DNA of 64,000 nt from Armatimonadota bacterium (GTDB lineage: Bacteria > Sysuimicrobiota > Sysuimicrobiia > Sysuimicrobiales > Humicultoraceae): NCBI GenBank assembly GCA_031459855.1, contig JAVKHP010000001.1, positions 2,057,078 to 2,121,077 on the forward strand, in the 5' to 3' direction. The stretch's first letter is position 1. Every line of letters begins with the position of its first letter. A program made the position numbers and the translations under genes. The notes beneath the pieces were generated by a model. That model was not told the origin of the DNA and did no database searches. It worked only from the letters and a program-made list of their open reading frames with translations. Shown here piece by piece: positions 1 through 7,958 of the stretch.

Positions 1-6
1 GGGCAT

Positions 7-94
7 GGCCCCCGGGTTCGCGGGCCGATCGGCTGGGGTCGATCGCGAACCCCGCGATGTCGCGCAGGGGCCCCCGGGTTCGTGGGCCGATCGG
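7..94. repeat. 26-bp direct repeat, two copies 62 bp apart
   Basis: Positions 7-32 and 69-94 carry the same 26-bp sequence (starting GGCCCCCGGGTTCG) with one C/T difference. They lie in the leader region upstream of the aminotransferase start at 216. The repeat may continue to the left of the window. Its function is unknown; it could be a tandem regulatory site or the edge of a repeat array cut by the window. Confidence 0.7.
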
Positions 95-215
95 TCGACA
101 TCGGGTTGCCTGTCAGACGAACAACGCATGGCGGGGGATCGACGGGCCGACGTCCGGGAGAGGAGAGGAGTCCTGCGGTGAGGAAGACCACGGGGGAGTA
201 TCCCGGGAGGGCATC

Positions 216-1463
216 GTGATCGACTACCAGGCACGCTTCGCCCGCTTGACCCGCGTCGCCGAGCGGTCGCTCATCCGCGAGCTGCTCAAGGTCTCCCGCC
301 AGCGCGACGTGATCTCGTTCGCCGGCGGGTTCCCCGACCCGTCCACGTTCCCCGTGGCCGAGATCGCCGAGGTCACCCAGGAGGTGCTGCGCACGAGCGC
401 GGCTCTGGCCCTCCAGTACGGCCCCACCGAGGGCGATCCGGCGCTGCGCGACCAGCTGGTGGCCTGGATGGCCAAGGACGGGCTCCGGGTCAGCCGCGAG
501 CAGGTGCTGGTGACCACGTCGTCCCAGCAGGCGCTCGATCTCGTCGGCAAGGTGTTCCTCGATCCCGGCGATGTGGTGGTGGTGGAACTGCCGTCGTACC
601 TGGGCGGACTGCAGGCGTTCCGCGCCTACGGCGCCGACCTGGTGGGGGTGCCCCAGGACGACGAGGGCATCGACGCCGACCGCCTGGCACAGACCCTTCA
701 TCACCTGCAGCGCGCGGGGCGCCGGATCAAACTGCTGTACGCCGTACCCGACTTCCAGAACCCCTCGGGGGTGACCTGGAGCCGGGCCCGGCGCGAGCGT
801 CTCCTGGCCCTGGCCCGCGAGGTCGACGCCCTCGTGGTGGAGGACAACCCGTACCGCGAGATGCGGTTTGCCGGTACCGCGCCGCCGCCCATCGCCGCGC
901 TGGACGACGAGGGCCGTACCCTCTACCTCTCGACGTTCAGCAAGACGCTCGCGCCGGGCCTGCGCATCGGGTGGATCGCCGGCCCCGAACCCGTGGTGGC
1001 CCAGTGCGTCACGGTCAAGCAGGCGATGGACCTGTGCAGTCCATCCCTGACGCAGGCCATCGCGGCGGGGTTGCTCCGCCGGGGCGACCTGCTGCGGCGC
1101 CTGCCCGCGACGGTGGCGCTCTATGGGCGCAAGCGGGACGTCATGCTCGAGGCGCTGGCGCGGGAGATGCCGCCGGGTGTGACCTGGACGCGCCCGGAGG
1201 GCGGCCTGTTCCTGTGGGTGCGGCTGCCCGAGGAGCTCGATGCCGGTGCGCTGCTGCCAGCGGCCGTGGAGGCGGGGGTGATGTACGTCCCGGGTCAGGC
1301 GTTCTTCGCCGACGGCACGGGGCGCAACACGCTGCGGCTGAACTTCTCCTACCCGTCCGAGGACGAGATCCGCACGGGGATCGCGCGGCTGGCGGCGCTG
1401 GTGCGTGGGGCGGTGGCGCCTGTCCACACGATCCACAGCAGGGGAACGACCGTTTCGGATTGA
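216..1463 (+). CDS. PLP-dependent aminotransferase (class I/II, LysN/2-aminoadipate type)
   Basis: The product (415 aa) is a fold-type I aminotransferase that moves an amino group between an amino acid and a 2-oxo acid. Visible family marks are AGGFPDPSTFP near residue 30, the NPSG segment of the active site (VPDFQNPSG), the DNPYREM segment, and the PLP-binding lysine in STFSKTLAPGLRIGW. This pattern is that of the LysN / MocR-catalytic-domain group (2-aminoadipate or aromatic/branched-chain aminotransferases); no GntR DNA-binding domain precedes it. I chose the GTG at 216 because GGGAGG lies five bases upstream and the family N-terminus begins here. An upstream open frame back to 57 looks non-coding. 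The exact amino acid substrate is not readable. Confidence 0.9.
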   Translation: MIDYQARFARLTRVAERSLIRELLKVSRQRDVISFAGGFPDPSTFPVAEIAEVTQEVLRTSAALALQYGPTEGDPALRDQLVAWMAKDGLRVSREQVLVTTSSQQALDLVGKVFLDPGDVVVVELPSYLGGLQAFRAYGADLVGVPQDDEGIDADRLAQTLHHLQRAGRRIKLLYAVPDFQNPSGVTWSRARRERLLALAREVDALVVEDNPYREMRFAGTAPPPIAALDDEGRTLYLSTFSKTLAPGLRIGWIAGPEPVVAQCVTVKQAMDLCSPSLTQAIAAGLLRRGDLLRRLPATVALYGRKRDVMLEALAREMPPGVTWTRPEGGLFLWVRLPEELDAGALLPAAVEAGVMYVPGQAFFADGTGRNTLRLNFSYPSEDEIRTGIARLAALVRGAVAPVHTIHSRGTTVSD

Positions 1464-1494
1464 CGCCTGGCACTGCCCGTGGTAGCGTCAGGTC

Positions 1495-1583
1495 CGTCAG
1501 CGGCTCGCCGCTGGCTGAGGTGGGAGGAGGTACTCCTTCGGGAGCAACCCGGCCTAACTCGCCGCGGGAGCCGCTGACGTTTT
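1495..1583. terminator. Long stem-loop between convergent genes, possible terminator or structured RNA
   Basis: Positions 1495-1506 (CGTCAGCGGCTC) pair perfectly with 1568-1579, and TTTT follows at 1580-1583. The 61-nt interior holds a second hairpin (CTCC-TTCG-GGAG near 1533-1544). The 5' arm can alternatively fold on itself (AGCGGC-TC-GCCGCT, 1499-1512). It lies between the convergent aminotransferase and LCP genes, so a bidirectional terminator is the simplest reading. The large internal loop is unusual for one. Confidence 0.5.
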
Positions 1584-1675
1584 GGGCGCCGCGGGATTCC
1601 ACGGCATCGGGAAGGACGTGCAGCGGCCTGATGACGGCGCGGGCGCGCCCCCGCGGGTCGTCGCAGTCGGTGGCG

Positions 1676-3010
1676 TTAGTCGGCGCGGCGCAGCGGCGTG
1701 GCGGACAGGACGCGGGACGCGTCCCTGGCGAGGACGATGGTGATCGAGGGAGGGTGGTCGGCGGGCTCGCGGCGGATCGCCGCGCGGGGCAACGCGGTGG
1801 CGATCATATGGGCGAACCCCCGACGTCCGGTCCGGTCGATGACCGTGGTGACGTCGGCGGCGCGGGCGTCGCTGCCAACACGGATCTGGGCGAAGCCCAG
1901 CGCCGCCAGGCGCTCGGCCACCTGTCGGGCCAGCCCCGAAGTCCCGCTGGCGTTGACGACCTCCACCTGGACCGCTGCCATCTCCTCCACCGTGACCCCG
2001 TAGAACAGGTCGGCGACGAGCGCGCGCACCCGCGCCCGGTCGGGCTCCCAGTACAGGGGCGCGAACGTGCCGGGCAGGGTGTGCAGCTGCAACGGGTGGT
2101 CGCGCACGCGCAGGGCGAACACGCCCAGGGTCAGCAACTCGGCGGGGCCCAGGTTGGTATCGGTGTGCGCGCTGATGGCGCGCAGCAGGCGGGGCGCCGC
2201 CAGCAGGGTGGACGGCTGGCGCAGGTGCGCCACCAGCGCGCGCAGCAGCCGCTGCTGGCGCTCGACGCGCCCGATGTCGCCCAGGGCGTCGTGCCGGAAG
2301 CGGATGTAGCCGGTGGCCTGCCGGCCGTCCAGGCGCTGGCGGCCCTTGCGCAGGTCGATGGTGTAGCCGGCCCACGAGTCGGTGTACCGCATGTCCTTCT
2401 CGACGTCGACCTCGACGCCGCCCAGAGCGTCGACGATCTTGGCGAACGACTCCGGCCCCAGCTTGACGTAGTAGGGCACGCGCACGCCCAGCAACTGCTC
2501 CACCGTCCGGATCGTCAGCCCGACCGCGCCGTACGCGTAGGCGGCGTTGATCTTGGTCTCCCCGTGCCCGGGGATCACGGCGCGGGTGTCGCGTGGGATG
2601 GAGAGGACACCGATGCGGCCGCGCTCCGGGTCGAACGTCACCAGCGCCAGCGTGTCGGCGCGCGCGACGTTCAGCACGCGACGCCGGTGGTCGAGGGTGA
2701 CGTCGGTGCCGATGACGAGGACGTTCACGCGGTCGACCAGGCGCAGCGGCCACGCGAAGGCGGGCACGCGGGGCCGCCGCGGCATCACCTCGCGTACGGC
2801 GATCTGGCTCGCCAGGTAGAGGTAGGCGCCCGCCAGGAGGCCGCCGACGATGACGACGACCGCGGGCACGCCCCAGAGCAGCCAGCGGAGCCACCGGCGC
2901 GGGACGCGCCCGGTCGCCTGCGGCGCCAGGCCGCCCGCCGGGACGAGCGCGCCCTCGTCGCGCACGGGGTCGGGCAACGGAGCGGGAGGCAGCTGCGGGT
3001 CCTGCGTCAC
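1676..3010 (-). CDS. LytR-CpsA-Psr (LCP) family cell-envelope transferase
   Basis: LCP proteins attach lipid-linked glycopolymers to peptidoglycan on the outer face of the cytoplasmic membrane. The 444-aa product has a proline-rich cytoplasmic N-terminus and one membrane helix (about residues 40-68, WLLWGVPAVVVIVGG). The LCP domain follows, with VNVLVIGTDV, ADTLALVTFDPE, the arginine-containing SIPRDTRAVIPGHG, KINAAYAYG and FRHDALGDIGRVERQQ. A C-terminal LytR_C-type domain (VEVVNASGTSGLARQVAERL) completes it. The GTG at 3010 gives a normal N-terminus; the ribosome site is weak (GGGG). The gene is divergent from ispE and convergent with the aminotransferase. Confidence 0.9.
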   Translation of the reverse strand: MTQDPQLPPAPLPDPVRDEGALVPAGGLAPQATGRVPRRWLRWLLWGVPAVVVIVGGLLAGAYLYLASQIAVREVMPRRPRVPAFAWPLRLVDRVNVLVIGTDVTLDHRRRVLNVARADTLALVTFDPERGRIGVLSIPRDTRAVIPGHGETKINAAYAYGAVGLTIRTVEQLLGVRVPYYVKLGPESFAKIVDALGGVEVDVEKDMRYTDSWAGYTIDLRKGRQRLDGRQATGYIRFRHDALGDIGRVERQQRLLRALVAHLRQPSTLLAAPRLLRAISAHTDTNLGPAELLTLGVFALRVRDHPLQLHTLPGTFAPLYWEPDRARVRALVADLFYGVTVEEMAAVQVEVVNASGTSGLARQVAERLAALGFAQIRVGSDARAADVTTVIDRTGRRGFAHMIATALPRAAIRREPADHPPSITIVLARDASRVLSATPLRRAD

Positions 3011-3121
3011 GGCCCCTATCTTACGGGAACCCCCTGCCAGGCGCAACGAACCGCGAGAGGACTTGCGGGCCGCGACACCTAAGGAGTTAGGGCCGCCGGA
3101 TCCCGCGGGGAGGCAGTCCGC

Positions 3122-3988
3122 GTGAAGGAGCTCCGTCTCAACGCCTACGCCAAGGTCAACCTGGGGCTGAACGTCTTGCACAAGCGGGACGACGGGTACC
3201 ACGAAGTAGAGGCCGTGCTCCACACCGTGGCGCTCTACGACGTGGTCGTCCTGCGCGAGGCCGGCGATGCGATCCGCGTCGTCGCCGAGGGCGAGCCGGT
3301 GCCCGAGGGCACCGCGAACCTGGTCTTCCGCGCGGCGCAGCTGCTGCGGGAGCAGTACGGCATCACCCGGCCCGTGGAGATCCACCTGCGCAAGCAGATC
3401 CCCGTCGCCGCCGGCCTGGGCGGCGGCAGCGCGGATGCCGCCGTGACGCTGTTGGGCCTTGCGCAGCTGTGGAAGCTGCGCCTGGATGGGCGCGAGTTGC
3501 GGGCGGCGGCGGCCAAGCTCGGCTCGGACGTCCCCTTCTTCCTGGAGGGAGGGTCGGCCCTGGCCCGGGGGCGTGGGGAACGCGTCCATCCGCTGCCGGC
3601 GCTGCCGACCACGTGGGTCGTGCTGGCCCGGCCCCGCATCCCGATCCTGACGGAATGGGCCTACGCCCACTTCCAGCCCGCCGAGGTCACGCGGCGCCCC
3701 GACATCCCGGCGCTCGTCGACGCCGTGCGCCGCGGCGACGTGCCGGCGGTGGGGCGGCTGATGGGCAACGTGTTCGAGGAGTTCATCGCCGCGCGCCATC
3801 CCGTCGTCGCCGAGCTGAAGCAACGGATCCTGCGGGGCGAGGCGTACGGTGCCTGCATGACCGGGACCGGTCCCACCGTGGTGGGCCTGATGGCCAACGA
3901 GGCCGCGGCCCGCCGCGTGGCGGACGACTGCGGGAGCGTCCCCGACGTGGACGTTTTCGTGACCAAGACGTTCGCGGAGGAACGATAG
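3122..3988 (+). CDS. ispE: 4-diphosphocytidyl-2-C-methyl-D-erythritol kinase
   Basis: IspE phosphorylates CDP-methylerythritol in the MEP isoprenoid pathway. The 288-aa product is a GHMP kinase of normal length. It has the N-terminal substrate motif AYAKVNLGLNV, RDDGYHEVE, the ATP-binding glycine loop PVAAGLGGGSADAA near residue 95, GSDVPFF, and the C-terminal GACMTGTGPTVVGL. The GTG start at 3122 has GGGGAGG eight bases upstream. It begins a plus-strand group (ispE, NTP transferase, purR, SUKH gene). ispE next to purR is a familiar Gram-positive arrangement. Confidence 0.97.
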   Translation: MKELRLNAYAKVNLGLNVLHKRDDGYHEVEAVLHTVALYDVVVLREAGDAIRVVAEGEPVPEGTANLVFRAAQLLREQYGITRPVEIHLRKQIPVAAGLGGGSADAAVTLLGLAQLWKLRLDGRELRAAAAKLGSDVPFFLEGGSALARGRGERVHPLPALPTTWVVLARPRIPILTEWAYAHFQPAEVTRRPDIPALVDAVRRGDVPAVGRLMGNVFEEFIAARHPVVAELKQRILRGEAYGACMTGTGPTVVGLMANEAAARRVADDCGSVPDVDVFVTKTFAEER

Positions 3989-4032
3989 GCGTGCCGTCGT
4001 CGCCGGGCCCCGCCGACAGCCGGGGGGGATAG

Positions 4033-4797
4033 GTGCCGCCCGCGGTCGTCCTCGCCGGCGGAGCGCCGGAGCCCCGGCTCGCTCCTGGCGTGCCCAACAA
4101 GGCGTTCCTGCGCCTGGGTGGGATGACGCTGGTGGAGCGGGTGGTGGCCGCAGCGCGCGGCTGCAGCGCCATCGAGCGCGTCGTGGTCGTCGGCCCCGCG
4201 CCGGCGCTGCGCGCCCTGCTGGGCACCGGTGTCGAGGTCGTGGCCGGGGATGGGGGCATGATGGACAACGTCGCCGCGGCGCTGCGGGCGCTGCCCGATG
4301 CCCCGGCTGTGCTGGCCATCGCCGCCGACCTGCCCCTGCTCACCGCCGAGGCGCTCGCTGGGTTTCTCGCGCGCTGCGAGGGTGACTACAGCCTGTTCTA
4401 CCCCATCGTGCCCCAGGCGGCGGTCGCGCGCCGCTACCCCGGGGCGCGCAAGACCTACGTGCGCGTCGCCGACGGCGTCTTCACGGGGGGGAGCGTGCTG
4501 CTGTTCGACCCATCGGCCCTGGAGCGGATCCGCGGCTTCGTCGAGCGGGTGATGGCCGCGCGCAAGAAGCCATGGCTGCTCGCCCAGCTATTCGGATGGG
4601 GGACGGTCTTGCGGTTCGCCTCGGGCGCGTTGTCCATTGCCGAGATGGAGGCTCGCGCCCGGGAGGTCACCGGCCTGCGCGCGCGGGCCGTGATCGTCGA
4701 CGACCCGTCGCTCGCCCTCGACGTGGACGCCGAGCGCCCCGAGAACCTAGCCGTGGTGCGGGCCGTCCTGGAAGGCGGTCGACCGGTGGAGCCCTGA
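4033..4797 (+). CDS. NTP-transferase-like (MobA/GT-A fold) protein
   Basis: The 254-aa product has the nucleotidyltransferase Rossmann-like fold: an N-terminal LAGG loop (VVLAGGAPEPRL), a lysine in PNKAFLRLGGMTLVERV, and the metal-site region AIAADLPLLTAEAL. Relatives transfer nucleotides to sugars, cofactors or phospho-compounds. The usual signature after LAGG (GxGxRM) is replaced by APEPRL, so the nucleotide or activity may differ. It starts with GTG at 4033, 44 bases after ispE. Its stop is one base before the purR start, so it is translationally linked to purR. Its position in place of glmU-type genes suggests a cell-wall or nucleotide-sugar role, but this is only inference. Confidence 0.75.
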   Translation: MPPAVVLAGGAPEPRLAPGVPNKAFLRLGGMTLVERVVAAARGCSAIERVVVVGPAPALRALLGTGVEVVAGDGGMMDNVAAALRALPDAPAVLAIAADLPLLTAEALAGFLARCEGDYSLFYPIVPQAAVARRYPGARKTYVRVADGVFTGGSVLLFDPSALERIRGFVERVMAARKKPWLLAQLFGWGTVLRFASGALSIAEMEARAREVTGLRARAVIVDDPSLALDVDAERPENLAVVRAVLEGGRPVEP

Positions 4798-4798
4798 C

Positions 4799-5779
4799 GT
4801 GACGACCGGGCGCCAGCACCGCGGACCGGGCCGTCGCAGGGCGCCCGGTGCCCCGGCAGCCGGGGAGCCGTGGGGCGCTCCCGCCTCGACGCCGCAGGCC
4901 AGCCAGGCGCAGCGGCCCGGCGGCCGGCTGCGCCGCGGCGAGCGCATGGTCGTCATCGCGCACACGCTGCTGCGCGCACCCCACCGGCTGATCCCGCTGT
5001 CCACCTTCGCGGACCTGCTGGGCGCCGCCCGCTCGACCATCAGCGAGGACCTGGGGTTCCTGCGGGGCGTCTGCGAGCGCTTCGGGTTGGGGCGGGTGGA
5101 GACCCTGCCCGGGGCAGCGGGCGGCGTGCGCTACAGCCCGACCCGAACGCCCGCGCAGATCGGCGCGCTGGTGGACGAGCTGTGCGCGCGCCTGCGGGAA
5201 CCCGGCCGCGTGCTGCCCGGTGGGTTCCTCCTCACCAGCGACCTGCTGGCGCTGCCGTGGCTCGTGGCCGACCTGGGCGAGGTGTTCGCCACCCTGTTCG
5301 AGGCGACCAGGCCCGACGTGGTCCTGACCATGGAGGTCAAGGGCATTCCGCTGGCGCTGATGACCGCGCGTGCGTTCAACGTGCCCCTGGTCACCGCGCG
5401 GCGCGACGGCCGGGTGACCGAGGGACCGTCCGTCAGCGTGAACTACGTCTCCGGCTCCTCGCGCCTCGTGCAGTCCATGACGCTGCCGCTGCGCGCCGTG
5501 CCGCCCGGCGCCCGGGTGCTCTTCATCGACGACTTCCTCCGGGGCGGCGGCACCGCTCGAGGCGTGTACGACCTCATGCGCGAGTGCCGGGCTGAAGTCG
5601 CCGGCATCGGGGTATTAGTAGAAGCGGAGCAGCCCGCGGAGAAGCTGGTGGAGCGCTACGTCGCGCTCGTCACCTATGCCGGAGCGGGAGCCACGGGCGA
5701 GGCGATCGTGCGGCCAAGCCGGTGGATCCGTGCCTACCTCGAGACCGCGGGCACCCATGGCGCAGAGGAGCGGCAGTGA
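4799..5779 (+). CDS. purR: Pur operon repressor PurR (Gram-positive type)
   Basis: PurR of the Bacillus type represses purine synthesis genes and is released by PRPP. The product (326 aa from the GTG) has a basic, probably disordered N-terminus of about 45 residues. A winged-helix domain follows (PLSTFADLLGAARSTISEDL), then a type I phosphoribosyltransferase domain with the PRPP loop VLFIDDFLRGGGTARG and MEVKGIPLALMTARAF. The real start may be downstream near residue 45, because the family usually begins close to the helix-turn-helix. It overlaps the next gene by four bases (GTGA). Confidence 0.92.
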   Translation: MTTGRQHRGPGRRRAPGAPAAGEPWGAPASTPQASQAQRPGGRLRRGERMVVIAHTLLRAPHRLIPLSTFADLLGAARSTISEDLGFLRGVCERFGLGRVETLPGAAGGVRYSPTRTPAQIGALVDELCARLREPGRVLPGGFLLTSDLLALPWLVADLGEVFATLFEATRPDVVLTMEVKGIPLALMTARAFNVPLVTARRDGRVTEGPSVSVNYVSGSSRLVQSMTLPLRAVPPGARVLFIDDFLRGGGTARGVYDLMRECRAEVAGIGVLVEAEQPAEKLVERYVALVTYAGAGATGEAIVRPSRWIRAYLETAGTHGAEERQ

Positions 5780-6378
5780 CCCTCGACGACATCTGGGCGG
5801 CGTTGGGCTACTTTGGCCCCGGCGTCGTGCGCCTGAACCCGCCGGCCGCGGAGCGCGACATCCGCCGGGCCGAGCGCGAGTTGAGCGTGCGACTGCCGCG
5901 CTCGATGCGGATGGTGCTGCTCGCCTTCAACGGCGGCTTTCTGATCACCGACCCCCTCCACGGCGTGCCACCGGTGCAGTCGGCGCTGGACCTGGTGTTC
6001 GCCACCCGGCAGGCGCGGGCCTACTGGGGCCCGTTGGGGTGGGCGCAGGAGTTCGTGGAGGTGGGCAACGACGGCGCGGGCAACCCCTACGTGCTGCTGC
6101 TGGACCGCACCGATCCCTACGGCGAGTCGCCGGTGGGCGTGTTCGATGCAGGGGTGATGGACGTGTGCGAGGTGGTGGCGTCGTCCTACCTGCACTTCGT
6201 CTGGTTCCTCATCGAGGATCTCAAATGGCGCCACCTGCCCGACGGCAGGCCGCACCCGCGGGAAGAGGTCGTCTGGACCAGCACCCGGGTCGTGGTGCGG
6301 CCGGAGGCGCTGTCACCCTGGCGGTTCAACGAGGCCTGGATGCTCGCCCACGATCCGGGGCTGGCGCGCTGGCGCTGA
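5776..6378 (+). CDS. SMI1/KNR4 (SUKH) family protein
   Basis: The 200-aa product shows the SUKH pattern near its N-terminus: an alpha-helical AERDIRRAERELSVRLPRSM followed by VLLAFNGGFL. SUKH proteins are often immunity proteins against bacterial toxins, but many are housekeeping or unknown. The GTG at 5776 overlaps the purR stop (GTGA) with GAGGAG just upstream, so I prefer it to an earlier in-frame GTG at 5722. No toxin gene is adjacent. Translational coupling to purR suggests a housekeeping link. Confidence 0.75.
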   Translation: MTLDDIWAALGYFGPGVVRLNPPAAERDIRRAERELSVRLPRSMRMVLLAFNGGFLITDPLHGVPPVQSALDLVFATRQARAYWGPLGWAQEFVEVGNDGAGNPYVLLLDRTDPYGESPVGVFDAGVMDVCEVVASSYLHFVWFLIEDLKWRHLPDGRPHPREEVVWTSTRVVVRPEALSPWRFNEAWMLAHDPGLARWR

Positions 6379-6577
6379 GACCGGAGCCGCGCAGGCGTGG
6401 CGGGGCGCGGGAGCCGTCAGGCCCCGCGGCGCGCTGCACACGATCCTGTGGGCTTCGTCCGCCGTCCCCAGACGGCGTCGTGAGCGCGTCTGCCCCGCTG
6501 CGCCGTCGCCGGGTGTTCGCCGATCCTGCGCGACCGGCGCCAGCCGGCCGCGCGCTGTCTGGGAGGAGGTCGTCGCG

Positions 6578-7948
6578 ATGAACGTCCGTGTGGCCGCGCA
6601 GCGCCCCGTGCTGCTCGGCCTCGCTGTGGGTGTGGCTGCCGCGCTGGTCCCCGCGCCGCCGGCGTCCGCCCAGGCCGCCCGGCCGATCACGCTGGCCGAG
6701 GTGCTGACGCTGGCCGCGCAGCACAGCCCGGCGCTGCGCGTCGCTGCGTTCGAGGTCGCAGTCGCCCGGGCGCAGCTGGCGCAGGCCGAAGCCGCCCGCA
6801 ACGGCACCCTGGTGCTGACCGGGTCGTACACGCGGCTCAACGAGCGGGAAGGCGGTGCCATCGTCATCCCGGGCGGCACCATTCCCGGCGTGCCCACGCC
6901 CATCACCATCCCGTTGCCGCCACCCACCGCCGACCTCTACACCACGGCGCTCACCGTGCAGTACCCGCTCCACACCGGCGGGCGCATCGAGGCGGCCGTA
7001 ACACTGGCCCGCGCCAACGTCCAGGGCGCCGAGGCGGCGCTGGAACGCGCCAAGCAGCAGCTGATCCTGGAGGCCAAGCAGGCCTACTACCAGATGCTCC
7101 TGGCCCAGGCCGGGGTCGAGGTGGCGCAGCGCGCGCTGGCCGCAGCCGAGGAGAACCTCCGGGTGGCGCGGGCGCGCGTCGCGGCCGGGACCTCGCCGCG
7201 CTTCGACGAGGTGTCCGCCGAGGTGAACGCCGCCAACGCCCGACAGGGCGTCATCCGCGCGCGCAACGCCCTGGCCCTGGCGCAGCACGCTCTGGCCGCG
7301 CTCGTGGGCCAGCCGCTGGACACCCTGCTGCAGCCGCGTGAGACCATGACCGTCGTGCCGGTGCGTACCGCGGCGGAGGCGCTGGTGCGCCGCGCCCTGG
7401 ACGCGCGCCCCGAACTGGCCGAGCACCGGGCGCGGATCGCGGCGGCTGCCGCCGCGATCGAGGTGGCCCGGGCCGGGGCGCGCCCGGCCCTGGTGCTGAC
7501 CGGCGGGCCCACCTGGGGCAACACGACCGCCGCGGGCCTGGGGACGTCGGCGGCGTTCGGGTGGAGCCTGACGCTGGCCGCCACCGTGCCCCTGTTCGAC
7601 GGCGGCCTGACTGCACACCGCATCCGCGAGGCCGAGGCGCGCGTGGCGCAGCTGCGGGCCGCCGAGGTCCAGCTGCGCCAGACCATCGAGCTGGACGTAC
7701 GCCGTGCGCTCCTGACTCTGGCGTCGGCCGCGGAGGAGGTGGCGGCCGCGGAAGCTACCGTGCAGCAAGCCATGGAAGGGCTGCGCATCGCGAACGTGCG
7801 CTTCGCAGCCGGCGTGTCCACCAACCTGGAGGTCATCACCGCGCAGGCGGCGCTCGCGCAGGCCGAGGCCAACCGCGTGCAGGCGCTGTTCAACGTCAAC
7901 GTGGCGCGGGCGCAGCTCGAACGCGCCGTCGGCGGCCCGGTCGAGTAG
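6578..7948 (+). CDS. TolC-family outer membrane efflux protein
   Basis: The 456-aa product has a Sec signal peptide (about residues 1-31, ending ASAQA) and two outer-membrane-efflux repeats rich in alanine and glutamine heptads. ITLAEVLTLAAQHSPALR is the typical start of repeat one. Trimers of this family form a beta-barrel in the outer membrane with a periplasmic alpha-helical tunnel. The ATG at 6578 is preceded by GGGAGGAGG. It is the first gene of a five-gene export operon. Its presence is direct evidence that the organism is diderm. Confidence 0.93.
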   Translation: MNVRVAAQRPVLLGLAVGVAAALVPAPPASAQAARPITLAEVLTLAAQHSPALRVAAFEVAVARAQLAQAEAARNGTLVLTGSYTRLNEREGGAIVIPGGTIPGVPTPITIPLPPPTADLYTTALTVQYPLHTGGRIEAAVTLARANVQGAEAALERAKQQLILEAKQAYYQMLLAQAGVEVAQRALAAAEENLRVARARVAAGTSPRFDEVSAEVNAANARQGVIRARNALALAQHALAALVGQPLDTLLQPRETMTVVPVRTAAEALVRRALDARPELAEHRARIAAAAAAIEVARAGARPALVLTGGPTWGNTTAAGLGTSAAFGWSLTLAATVPLFDGGLTAHRIREAEARVAQLRAAEVQLRQTIELDVRRALLTLASAAEEVAAAEATVQQAMEGLRIANVRFAAGVSTNLEVITAQAALAQAEANRVQALFNVNVARAQLERAVGGPVE

Positions 7949-7958
7949 GAGGGACGGC

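Noticed and set aside
57-215. N-terminal extension of the aminotransferase
   Set aside because: The extra 53 residues are unlike the family, contain the direct repeat, and a good ribosome site precedes the GTG at 216.
1481-1579. Possible SRP RNA or riboswitch (short matches to GTCAGGTCCG and GGCCTAA)
   Set aside because: The SRP GGAAGGAAGCAG core and the full conserved elements of known riboswitch classes are missing; kept only as an unassigned stem-loop.
971-3082. 703-aa plus-strand open frame
   Set aside because: It runs antisense to the LCP gene and out of frame through the aminotransferase; its composition is Arg/Gly/Ala-rich with no domain. It is a GC-driven shadow.
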